DNA of 64,000 bases from positions 88,070,466 to 88,134,465 of the forward strand of contig OZ021729.1 of the NCBI GenBank assembly GCA_963978545.1, read 5' to 3'. The DNA comes from Linyphia triangularis (Eukaryota > Arthropoda > Arachnida > Araneae > Linyphiidae). How positions within the stretch are numbered: position 1 is the stretch's first letter; each line of letters opens with the position of its first letter. The position numbers were made by a program, and so were the translations under genes. Positions 1 to 9,415 of this stretch are shown piece after piece. The notes below the pieces were generated by a model. It saw only the letters and a program-made list of their open reading frames with translations, searched no databases and was not told where the DNA came from.

Positions 1-640
1 TGTAAGAGAAACAGAGGAGAGAAGAAAAATGGCTTTTGATGCGCGATGCTCAAGGGAAGAGAAGTCTGTGTTGACGACATGCGTTTTTCAACTTTTTATG
101 CCTTTATAGCATTTTTAAAGGAATTTCGGTTGTGGAGATGTTTAGAACATTCGAAGAGGCATTACCACAGCGATTTTGATTAAAATCTTTAGGTAATTAC
201 TGAAAGCAGCTCTAAACACATTTTTTCCAATAGTGCATGCCCAATTTTGAGAGTTCTTTTAGTTTCGCCATTTCACGAGTTATGCTAAACCACGTACACA
301 CAGACATACATTTTTCTAGATCGTTTTCAAGAAGTCAGATTGTTCCCAAACGTGGAGGTCGACCAAACGGTATATAGTGGTTAGCGTGCTAGCTTCTAGG
401 CCGCGAGGTTGCGGGTTCCGAGTCCCGTGTTGGCATGGGTGTTTGTAAATGTATGTTGGCTTGTCTAATGACGAATGTTTCGGCGCATTATAGCCCTCGT
501 GTTGCTGACGGCGCCAGATAATCTGAAAACAACCAACCAACCCAAACGTGGAGAAATGGGGGAAAAAAAATTGATAGAAAACAATACTTTCCGTTGTATG
601 TAAATGTATGAGTTCGTATCTATGTAAATGTATGAGTAAT
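1..640 (+). repeat. Family Y dispersed repeat, copy 1 (left end outside window)
   Basis: This is one of about six copies of an uncharacterised repeat; others lie at 8680-9270, 13775-14070 (minus), 25035-25345 (minus, partial), 57675-58345 and 63580-64000 (minus). Shared landmarks include TTTTTCAACTTTTTA near 85, a GGAATTTCGG block near 120, GATGTTTAGAACA near 140 and AAACGTGGAGAAA near 545. A SINE at 358-540 splits this copy. No reading frame is preserved, so it is non-coding or non-autonomous. Its class is unknown, and the left boundary cannot be seen here. Confidence 0.7.
358..540 (+). mobile_element. tRNA-derived SINE, family 1, copy 1
   Basis: A 183-bp SINE with a tRNA-like 5' half (A-box-like TATAGTGGTTAGC, B-box-like GGTTCCGAGTCC), a tRNA-unrelated body ending in GGCGCCAGATAATCTG, and an AACAACCAACC-type tail instead of poly(A). 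It is flanked by an exact 13-bp target duplication, CCCAAACGTGGAG, at 345-357 and 541-553. This is typical of LINE-mediated insertion. The element lies inside family Y copy 1. Six more copies occur in the window. Confidence 0.93.
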
Positions 641-1056
641 TGAAAATTAAAAATTAGTTTAAAATTACATGATTTTATTTATTTGCATATAAAATAAATA
701 ATTCCCATTTTTAAATTTAGATTCAGGCTGTGTCAAACAGAATCGAAGGATAGTGGAGTTGCAATTTTAGAAAATAGCTGTCCATCAAAAAAAAAAGAAA
801 AATCAATCTCTTGCTTCAGTAAAATCACGCACACCGATCTTAACAATCAGATACAATCATACGACCTCTTTAAACGTGATGTAATGACCCTATTTCATAT
901 CGATTCTAAAACTGAGATGTTTATAAATTAATAAACATCTTGTTTCACATAGTAGAGTAGGCAGTTTGGTCAAATTAAAAAGCAGCTAGAAAATTGCAAG
1001 GTGCCTAAGGTGTCCGTTGAAGAATGACGAATATAACAAGCACTTTAATTTAATAT
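641..1056. other. A+T-rich intergenic DNA, no gene seen
   Basis: I see no coding signal, tRNA or inverted ends here. The stretch contains short A/T runs and unique-looking sequence between family Y and a solo LTR. Confidence 0.6.
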
Positions 1057-1409
1057 TGTTGTGAATTTTCCACTGAGGCAATGACGGCACAGTTTTTATC
1101 TAATAAAAACTGTGCTGTCTCAGGCATATTCAACGCGTTCAGCTTTCATCGAGTTAACAAGTCAAACTGTCCGTCGATTTTAGCTGCGGCCTAATTTATA
1201 CAGGCGCGTGAGAACCTTCTCGAAATATCCAGCTAACTCGTCAAATAAAAGAAACATCTCGAAATTTCCCGATTGCTTTAGGTGTTGCCACCTTTTTTTC
1301 TAACCTGTATTATCGCTGTTAATAAATAAAATAAGATAAAATAAATTGCAATAGAATTTTAAATTAATGCGTCACTATTTACAGTTATATACAGAAAAGT
1401 TGTGTAACA
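1057..1409 (-). mobile_element. Solo LTR-like element, copy 1 (heat-shock-element family)
   Basis: On the minus strand it starts TGTTACACAA and ends with a CACAACA terminus, so it has TG...CA ends. It is flanked by ATAT at 1053-1056 and 1410-1413. It contains a TATA-box-like TATAAATT and a perfect heat-shock element (1212-1224). Near its 3' end two ~20-nt blocks (AGCACAGTTTTTAT and ATAAAAACTGTGC) form a palindrome. Length is 353 bp against 436 bp for the 35314 copy, so it has lost internal sequence. No gag/pol, primer-binding site or second LTR is visible, so 'solo LTR' is inferred from shape and the other copies. Confidence 0.75.
1212..1224 (-). promoter_or_regulatory. Perfect heat-shock element in the LTR
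   Basis: The plus strand reads GAACCTTCTCGAA, which is TTCnnGAAnnTTC on the LTR strand. That is three alternating inverted nGAAn units, the consensus binding site of the HSF trimer. It lies about 11 bp upstream of the LTR TATA box (1195-1200). A second imperfect unit around GAAATTTCGAGAT lies further upstream. The same arrangement is kept in the LTR at 35314. Confidence 0.65.
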
Positions 1410-2146
1410 ATATGTATGAATTTTAGTTTTTTGCTTTGCTAGTAAATTGATATTGAAGTTTCACTTAGTGTTTTTTTAAAAATCATAAAAATAATTTTCC
1501 AAAAAAATCTAAAAAGTTCAAAATATATTTGAAATGATCTAAGCAAACAAGGAATAGGATAAAAAGTAATCGTTTTGAACTATTTCAAAATCTTATTTAA
1601 TTGGTTAATGATCAACTCTGCGTGCAAAACCCTAAAACCTATATTTCGCTGTTATTTCCTAAAAGCACCAAATACTTCTGCCCGAAAAACAACGAATAAA
1701 AAAAAACCACAACACAACTTCTAATCTCAGCTTTCGTCGGTATTTTTTTTATTCACAAAGTTCTTATTCAAAAAGATATGAGGCGTGTCTTGTTCAATAC
1801 TAACATAAATATGTTACACTGAGCATAAATAAGTTTCTTACTCTCACTGATATAGGTAAAGAAGAAGAAAGAAGAAAAGAAAGAAAAACGAGACCCATGA
1901 CAGCCAGACGCAGGAATCCTCTTAAAAGCCCTCGATATCGCAACGGAAAATAGGAGAGTGAAGAAAAGCAAGACCGAAAAATAAACGCAAGCGTGATGCA
2001 GTTGGAAATGTGGCATATTGTTAGATTTCGTGCCTACTCCCCTCTTCATATTTCATAATTCTACAGTATTTTGAGCAGTTTATCTTCATCACTGCTGTAT
2101 AGCGAGAAGCTTATACAAGGGCTCGATTCATCAATTCACACCATTT

Positions 2147-2533
2147 ACAATGCACAATTCCCGCAATTTTTACATTTTTATTCATTTCTAAATGTTTCGA
2201 AAGGGCCATAAACACAACAATTTCTGCTCACTGCACTTTTTCTTTTTTTAATTTGCAACCTAAGTTTGCTTGTTAGTTGTGTCTTTTTAAAAGCGATTCT
2301 TTCGGCTCAAATTGAATGTGACGTCACTTGATCTGAAACAACTTGGCTTGAAACGCAGCAGCAAAAACCAGTTTTGCAAGTTTCTCGCAAATCGCGCCAA
2401 TCTGTACGGGATATGGTAACTGTCTACCAAATCAATGTCAACTATTTGGCATAAACCTCACGATAACCATAGAAACGGAAGGGTGCTTTGAATTCACAGT
2501 TATAGCTGATCGAATTACAATCGGACGGGGTTT
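2147..2533 (+). repeat. Dispersed repeat, opposite-strand partner of 21416-21811
   Basis: About 385 bp is homologous, reverse-complemented, to 21416-21811. Shared landmarks are GCTGCTGCGTTTCAAGCC, GCGAGAAACTTGCAAAACTGG, TTCCGTTTCTATG and CCCCGTCCGAT (all as read on the minus strand here). This copy also contains GTGACGTCAC, a CRE-like palindrome at about 2319. No open frame is shared by the two copies. The class is unknown. Confidence 0.75.
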
Positions 2534-2596
2534 CGACGCAATAAATAATTTTTTTTAAAGAACTTTTGTTTGAATATTTAGAATCATGAAGACCAA

Positions 2597-3925
2597 TCTA
2601 TATATATAAAACTAAGTTGTCTGTACGTCTGAACCTTATATAAATCCCCAATTTTATACCTAGAGGTACGAAATTCGGTATATTAAAGCTTTAGTACATG
2701 GAGATTGTAGAGAACAACTTTTAAATTCGATTAAAAGTTACTTTCATTAAAATTCAATGACACGAAAAAAAAATCTTGGAATGGCAACGATATTTTTTTT
2801 TATTACATCAGAATAAAACCAAAAGTTATTTTAATGTACCACCCTCATTTTTCTGATTATTTTTATGTATTACAATCGTCTGTCTATAAACAGTTCCAAT
2901 GTTATTGTAATATTTCAATATATTTACTGTCAGTTGATAGCTTTAACAACTTCTGCGCAAGTGCAGTTTTAAAGCATTATTTTTTTATGCATCGTTTTGT
3001 TTATCTAGGTATTCAAATTCATCCTGCTTTTGTTTACATTTTGAACTGTCGTCAAAGATGTATTGTGCTCAGCGGGTATTGACATTTTGATTTTATTTAA
3101 TGTGTATTACATGTTAATAACATTAAAACAAAATAAATTTTTTCAAATTCCTTTGCATTTTATTTGGAAATATCTTCAGCTTTACAGTTATCATATATAT
3201 CTAACATCTAAAAGTTCGTTTACAATACCACTGTACGTTTGTGCCGTTATGGGATGTTTTCTGTCGGATTTTGGTCAACTTAATAAATCTATTATGTCGT
3301 TTTATCAGGATGTGTCCGTTACAAGATCAAATGTAAGAAGGCCGTCTAATGTGAAACACCTACGTATATCATTAGGTGCGTTGTGTGGCACCGCGTCGAC
3401 CAATACTATATCCATGTCACTTGGCGATAATTTTTCGTTTGGCTAACATTTTCGTAGATAACGCTATCGTTTCACTGCCTGCTAATTTTTCTCTTAGTAC
3501 AAATTTTGTTTTATTTTAAAACTAAAATTAAGAACTTGATACAATATATGTTCTTTGTTATTTTTAAAATAGAGAACTTCATCACTTGCAGCCTCTCAAT
3601 CGTAGATTTAGCTAAGATTATTGAAACTCACTGAAAACTTTCAAATCATTTCGACATTTGTTGATATGCCGCCAAAGAAGATAACTAATACAAATGCTAA
3701 GTATAAAGCATCTGCCGCTAAGAGAGCTATTAGGATATCCCCCTGCAAAGACAACATCGACTGGAGAATGGCCGCTATTAAAATGAACGAAACCATGCAT
3801 CTGCTAGAGTAGATTGGTGGCTAATCACCACCAACAATTATTCCAGAGAAATTCCGAGACTGTGTAACACAGAACTGACAGATGTCTTTCAGTGGGTTCC
3901 CAGCAGCGCGGGGCCACGCAGCTAG
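2597..3925 (+). mobile_element. Helitron-like element, copy 1
   Basis: The left end reads TCTATATATATAAAAC followed by TAAGTTGTCTGTACGTCTG, which is the classic animal Helitron 5' end. The right end is a GC-rich block GCGCGGGGCCACGCAGCTAG ending in CTAG. The flanking bases are A at 2596 and T at 3926, as expected for insertion between A and T without duplication. No intact Rep/helicase gene is present, so it is non-autonomous. Short frames inside (3063-3446 and 3621-3812) are not recognisable. The second begins MPPKK and is basic, which loosely recalls a Helitron N terminus, but I do not call it. Confidence 0.7.
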
Positions 3926-4261
3926 TTCTTCATAAATATAAACTAATTTCAATCGTTTTTAAAAAATGCGGGTATTGTCCATTCCGGCAACAAATTCAGT
4001 TACACTTAATTATATCAACACCAGTCAGCACACCACATAACAAACCAAAAATAAAGTTTGGATTTTTCTACAAGGTGAGGTCGAACATACAGGTGGTTAT
4101 CGAAATAATGGAAACACCCGTAAATGAAAGTGACGTTTAAGGATGCGTGCGCTTAGTAGGCATTAAAATATATTAATAGCTTCCAGATTTGCCTGGTACG
4201 TATGGATAAACATATTAGTTAAGTTGTATACGTCTTGGATTTTTTCCAAAAGCGTAAAAAA

Positions 4262-4386
4262 ATGTCAGATCTCGCAGACATTCAAAGAAACCAAATTGTA
4301 GTTGCCCAACTAGCTGAAGTAAACGAAATATCCCCGCTTTTAGGCGTTTTTAGAGGTACGGTGTCTAAAGTCATGACAGCGTACAC
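4262..4386 (+). pseudogene. Tc1 transposase N-terminal fragment
   Basis: The frame starting at ATG 4262 encodes MSDLADIQRNQIVVAQLAE and then LLGVFRGTVSKVMTAYT. This matches the paired-like helix-turn-helix of Tc1 transposases (family pattern LLGVSRxTVSKVMxAY). The hAT MITE interrupts the frame at its 8-bp duplication. When that insertion is ignored, reading continues as TSLQNKLGKAK at 5122-5160. No DDE catalytic region is left. Confidence 0.8.
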
Positions 4387-4691
4387 TAGAGGTCGGCGAT
4401 ATATCGATAAGAGGATAATTTTTTTTTAAATATCGATAAAAGTCACCGATATATCGATATTTTCCAACATTTTTAGTTTTTTTAATGATCGTTTTGTAGT
4501 TCCATGTGTTTTTTTCGATTTTCTTTATTCCTTTTTCAAAAACTTCAAAACTTAAGTTTGGACTTGGCTGAGAGGCAGTTAAAATGGCACCAATATTCCA
4601 ATATTTTGTCATACACTTCACAATCATGGGCGCCAACAGGAGGGTACAAGGGGTTGCACCTCAGTGGCTTTTGAAAATTAAAATAAAATTG

Positions 4692-4749
<58 letters not shown>

Positions 4750-5121
4750 TATATATATATATATATTTATCGCTTTGTTCATTTTTTATTTATTTTCATT
4801 GTAAAAATATAATGCTAAGTATTCAGTGTTGCCATTAAAAGCTATTGAAAATTAACTAGGTTTATCCTAAGATTACTGGACAAATTAAGCGAAAATATAA
4901 CTTTTTCTTTTATAATAAATCAATTTCAGTTGGAAAATTAGTCACCTTACAAAAAGAAATCATAAAAAGAAGAAATTTGCCTCCAAAAACTTCGTTTCTG
5001 ACAAAATTGAAAATCAAATAAAAAAAAAATAAAAAAATTATGTATCGATATTTTATCAATATTCTTTTCTATGCAACGATATAGCATCGATATTTATTTT
5101 GATCGATATTTCCGACCTCTA
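4387..5121. mobile_element. hAT-type MITE nested in the Tc1 relic
   Basis: A 735-bp non-autonomous element with ends TAGAGGTCGG...CCGACCTCTA, flanked by an exact 8-bp target duplication GCGTACAC at 4379-4386 and 5122-5129. Both TIR shape and 8-bp duplication are hAT hallmarks. Multiple ATCGATA motifs lie just inside each end in inverted orientation. They are plausible subterminal transposase-binding repeats. The middle contains an (AT)n tract and no gene. Confidence 0.88.
4694..4768. repeat. (AT)n microsatellite
   Basis: About 75 bp of alternating AT with a few TTT interruptions, inside the hAT MITE. Confidence 0.95.
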
Positions 5122-5164
5122 GCGTACACACATCGCTGCAAAACAAGCTCGGCAAAGCAAAATA

Positions 5165-5398
5165 TACTGTTAAAAATGTTGTTCCACCTTGCACCAAAAA
5201 TTGGTTTCCATTTAGCAGCAACCAACATTTGGTGCTTAGTTTCACGATTTTAATGGTGATTACGGTCTGAGGTAGAAATATTAGGTAGCACCTTAGGTGA
5301 GGTAGCACCATTAAACCGTGAAACTAAACACCAAATGTTGGTTGCAGCTGAATGGGAACCAATTTTTGGCTCAAGGTGGATCCAAATTTTTGACAGTG
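5165..5398. mobile_element. TA-flanked foldback MITE
   Basis: Two ~90-bp inverted arms (about 5165-5255 and 5308-5398) share ACTGTYAAAAATKT at the tip and CAACCAACATTTGGTG near the loop. TA flanks both sides (5163-5164 and 5399-5400). The element is inserted in the 3' half of the Tc1 relic. There is no coding capacity. The TA target suggests mobilisation by a Tc1/mariner-type enzyme (inference). Confidence 0.8.
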
Positions 5399-5607
5399 TA
5401 GTGGAAGGACTGAGTGAAGGAGACGGAAGCGGATTGTAATGTCTACAAGAAAGAAATGAAGAATATTCCTCTGAAGCAGCACTTGCGTGATTCGATTTTC
5501 AAGTGAATCCAACCTGTATTACATTCCAAAGGCGATTCTACGCCACTTCAGCAAAGGATTCCTTACATATTTATAAGGGATTTCCATTATTTTGATAACA
5601 ACCTGTA

Positions 5608-7400
5608 ACCTATTAACACTAAGGACACAGTGTTCAAATACTAAAAAGGAAATATAAATTTTCGCTCTCTTTTACACATTAAAAGCAACAGAACATTAAC
5701 CAAAATATGGAGAGAAAAAAAATACCGTCAGTCTTCACTTCAATTTCGCACTGTGGAAATATTTCTATTAGTGCAGACATTTGAAGATCACGTAATATTA
5801 GCGCTTTAAATTAATAGTTAGTTAATCAGACCATGGATAAATGTCCTTAGTACATAATTCAGTCGCAAACAATTAACTTTAATGAAAAATTTTCCCTCGT
5901 AAACAAAAACATTCAAAGAAAATGGAAACACTTTTGGAAGTTTCGGAAGTTTTCCAGACAGAATTAAGCTTTACGGTCTGCTCTCTTAATGTCTGTCTGG
6001 ACAGTTTAATTGCGGCCTTTAAAACGAGCCCACACGCATGCGTAGAAGGAGTCCATCATTTTTCCAAAAAAAGCAACTTGTCTTAAACTTTGATGTTTTT
6101 CTCATAACTTAATTATCCAATTTACTCAAGCAGATTCAAATAACAAACTTAAATTTCAGCCGATTTTTAAAGCGCTTGAAAAAAAAAACAAAAAAAAAAA
6201 AAAACACCGCTTTTAAAATAGAAATTACTGTTCTGTTGCTAGGGAAAATCCGCAGTGATTAATTTAATTAGTGGATAATCCCCTTCACATATACTTAGGC
6301 TTTGGCCACTTTTTGATCTTTTAATTAAAAAGCAAGAATTAAATACTCCCCCGAACACTGTCATTTATATATATAAAAAAATAAAGTTTGAAAACGCACA
6401 GTGTGTTTGATTCAGTGATTTGATGAAGAAACCGCGTGATTCGAGATTCACTTACAGCCTTTAGTACCTTGTAAAAGTCATGCGTATGAACTTTGAGAAA
6501 TGGCGGAAACATTAATTAGGAACTTCTCTTGTTGAAAAAAAAAAGTAAGCATCCAAGTTTTGTGTTTTAATCTCTTAATTTTAAGTTGTTGTTTTTTCCA
6601 AAAAGAAATTTGCGTGTTGAAGTGGTTTTTTTATATCTGTTTTGAGTTAAATAAAAATGCATATTATTTCTTTTATAATGAGAGTTTTTGTTTTTGTGGC
6701 CTTTCCGTGTCGGGAGTTAGCTCCGGTTGCAATGTTTCTAAGTGTAGTCGAACTTAAAATACTCCTTAGATAATGTTTAATTGCAAGATGCAAAATAAAT
6801 CATTGTTTCTTCTATATTGACATCTTATGTATATAATGTTCCTCAGATATGTTACAGGCATTATAATTGATAGAAAACACATTTGCTAATAAAATGATGA
6901 TAAAATTACGAATATAATTTTCCTAGGCTACTTTAAAAATATGCTTTACATATTTTTTTTTTAAATATTATATTTAAATGAAATTAAACTGCTTTTGGGG
7001 CTAAAGCATTGTTTTCAAATTATCAACTCAATTAACGTATTCATTCCGATGGGATTTAAATGAATCTATATATTAACTATATAAAAACATTCTACTTACA
7101 TTTTTCAAATGTACTTTACAAAAAAACCTACTTATAATCCTACTACTTACACTTTGAAATTAAAATTTTCTACTGATATTTTATTTTTGAAAGGAATGAT
7201 CCAGTGTTTCAAATGTAATCAGATACATGTTAGTAAAGAGAACGACTTTAATCCTTTCAACCCATATATAGCCATATACATCCAAGTTTATAGTGCCCCA
7301 ATTGTATTTAAGAGTGGGCCAATATATCCCATCAGCCATCCAATTATTACAAGTTTTTATATTTATTACTACATCCTAGACTATTAGGATGAATAGTCCT
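5608..7400. other. A+T-rich non-coding stretch
   Basis: I found no gene, RNA gene or paired termini in this ~1.8 kb. It contains a long A-run near 6180-6205 and short A/T tracts. Short open frames here have low-complexity composition and no recognisable domain. Confidence 0.55.
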
Positions 7401-7403
7401 AAG

Positions 7404-7840
7404 GCGTATGCAAGCTTTCAAGGGCGACGGGGCTCGATCCAGGGACCATTGTGTCTCGAGACAGATGCTTTACTGCTGTGCAAAAGAGTACTCCGTTGCA
7501 CAGAAGTTTTATCAGTTATTTGATGTCGCCACATATAGCCCGCTTGTTGCGGTGTTGCACGCGAGTTGCGTATGTGGTTGTTTGTTGCGAGTTGCGTATG
7601 TGATCGCTTGTTGCGAGTTGCGTATGTGTTGGCTTGTTGCGATGAAGTGTCTCCTTTCAGAAGCGCCGATAGATGGCAGCATGATTCGTTTTCAGTCCAG
7701 TCACCAATAAAGCGTATGCAAGCTTTCAAGGGCGACGGGGCTCGATCCAGGAAACATTGTGTCTCGAGACAGATGCTTTACCGCTGTGCAAAAGAGTACT
7801 CCGTTACACAGAAGTTTTATCTGTTATTTGATGTCGCCAC
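7404..7840 (-). repeat. Direct duplication with tRNA-like, SINE-like unit
   Basis: A ~129-bp unit occurs twice in direct orientation (7404-7532 and 7712-7840, period 308 bp). It carries AAGCTTTCAAGGGCGACGG and TGTCTCGAGACAGATGCTTT. On the minus strand it contains GGATCGAGCCCC, similar to a polymerase III B box, preceded by a weak A-box-like GCACAGCAGTAAAGC, so a tRNA-derived SINE origin is possible. The spacer holds three exact-start 26-bp units, GCGAGTTGCGTATGTG plus a variable ten bases, at 7561-7638. It is not protein coding. Confidence 0.6.
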
Positions 7841-8069
7841 AGTCCCATTCGACAACATTCCTCTTTTTTCCAGGATATTATTTTTCCAGAATTCATTTTC
7901 AACCATAAAAAAATGAACCAATCAACCACAGATCCGTCAACGCAACTCTTGAAATCCAACATTTAAATAATTTTTAAAATATGTAAATGTATGAAAGTAC
8001 AAACCCGCCAACAATCGCTTTGATTTGTGAAACAACTAAGAATTTGCGCGTTCACCTTTCAACGAAATA

Positions 8070-8500
8070 TTGGCACTTGCATCAATAACTGTTAAGTATT
8101 TTTAAATATTTTTCGAAAAAATTACATCACTGGAAAAAACCCGTCTGCTTTGTACTTCAAACTCTGTTTTCTAAAAATACTGTTTTTTTCATAAAAATGT
8201 ACCTTTTTTTTTAAGGATCTACTCAATATTTTGCTTTGAATTTTTTTTTTCCTGGTACATATTGTATTTTTGTACAAACATACATATGCTTTTAGAGAAA
8301 TGTGAATTAGATTTTTTTTTTTTTTTTAAATTCCTAATGTTTGTTTGTTTTTTGAAAAATTCAAAACAACATAAATCCTAAACATTTTTTATTTTTAATA
8401 ACATATGTAAGTGTTTTATATCTGGCTGTACAAAATTTAAATCGATTCTATTAGTAATTTCTGAGAAAAAAAGTACAAGAGGTCTTTTTAACATAGAGCC
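8070..8500 (+). repeat. Family Z dispersed repeat, copy 1
   Basis: Homologous to 56240-56665 in the same orientation. Shared landmarks include TTTTTCGAAAAAAT, GGATCTACTYAATATTTTGC, CTGTACAAAATTTAAA-like sequence and GTAAGTGTTTTA-like sequence. Both copies are followed downstream by a family Y element, so Z and Y may be parts of one larger repeat. No open frame is conserved. Confidence 0.7.
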
Positions 8501-8679
8501 TTCTCACCCTCACATAGAGACTTCTGAAGTTAAATAAATAATCGAAAGAATTTCTTGCATTAACTCTATGTATTGAGAGAATGTCAGGCTGCGTTATTAG
8601 ATATCGATAACTTAGATAAACAAAAAGTTTAACTGGTATGTTTGTAAATCCAATTCTTGTATTCTCCATAATCCATAAA

Positions 8680-9270
8680 AACTAGGGGTGTAGAGCACTT
8701 CACAACTTTCAATTACCCTATAATACTGACGTGGATTATGTTATCCTTTCTTATAAGTGAAGCTGAGGAATGAAGAAAAAACGATCGTTGATGAGGTATG
8801 CTCAAGGAAAGAGAACTCTATGTTAAAAGGATTCGTTTTTCAACTTTTTACGCCATTAAAGCATTTTTGCGGGTATTTCGGAGGTGGGGATGTTTAGAAC
8901 ACCTTAAGAGGGATTAGCAAAGCGATTTCTATCAAAATCGTTGGAGCCGTTTTTTTAACAATTACTGAAAAATATGATTTTTTCAATGGCAGCTACCTTA
9001 TGCGCAAGCGTGATTTTAACGAAAATCTTAATGGTAGGTCTCTGTGCCATCACCAACCCGCACATCAAATTTGAGCATAGGTCAATTTGTTCGGTAGTTA
9101 TGCTGATTACGTACTCACTCATTTTTTTTTATCGCTTTTTTGAATTCAGGATGTTCCAAAACGTGGAGAAATAAAAAAAAAAAAAAAAAAATAAAAAAAA
9201 AAAAAAACACGAATATTTTACCGAATACTATACTTTCATTACCCTACATATACATATAGGTAATTGAAAG
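8680..9270 (+). repeat. Family Y dispersed repeat, copy 2 (most complete)
   Basis: It begins around CTAGGGGTGTAGAG. It carries ACTTTCAATTACCCTATAAT near its left end and, inverted, ATATAGGTAATTGAAAGT near its right end. Both ends therefore share an ~18-bp inverted motif, suggesting a DNA element. The interior matches the other copies (TTTTTCAACTTTTTACGCC, GGAGGTGGGGATGTTTAGAAC, AAACGTGGAGAAA). A long A-run (9173-9207) follows the last motif. No transposase is encoded. Confidence 0.65.
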
Positions 9271-9415
9271 TAAAAATATGAAAGCAAAATAGTGATTTAT
9301 TATTATTATTATTTTCTTAGTAATTGTGAGCTAGCTTATAAAAAAAAGTTTAGGTGAAATAAATAAAAAATACATACGAGTTATTTTGCCCTCAAATTTC
9401 CCTAATGAACTTTAA

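Larger units (their letters stand above)
4090..5605 (+). mobile_element. Tc1-like DNA transposon relic with two nested MITEs
   Basis: The terminal inverted repeats are CAGGTGGTTATCGAAATAAT at the left and, reverse-complemented, CAGGTTGTTATCAAAATAAT at the right. Both continue into GGAAA and are flanked by the dinucleotide TA (4088-4089, 5606-5607). Removing the hAT MITE (4387-5121 plus one 8-bp duplication) and the TA MITE (5165-5398 plus TA) leaves only ~0.54 kb of Tc1. The transposase is therefore mostly deleted: the N-terminal DNA-binding part and a short C-terminal remnant near 5450-5560 remain. Confidence 0.85.

Noticed and set aside
3063..3446. 127-residue open frame inside the Helitron-like element
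   Set aside because: No recognisable domain. It could be a captured fragment, but sequence alone does not support calling a gene.
7585..7640. CRISPR-like short repeats
   Set aside because: Only three adjoining 26-bp tandem units without unique spacers, in eukaryotic DNA.
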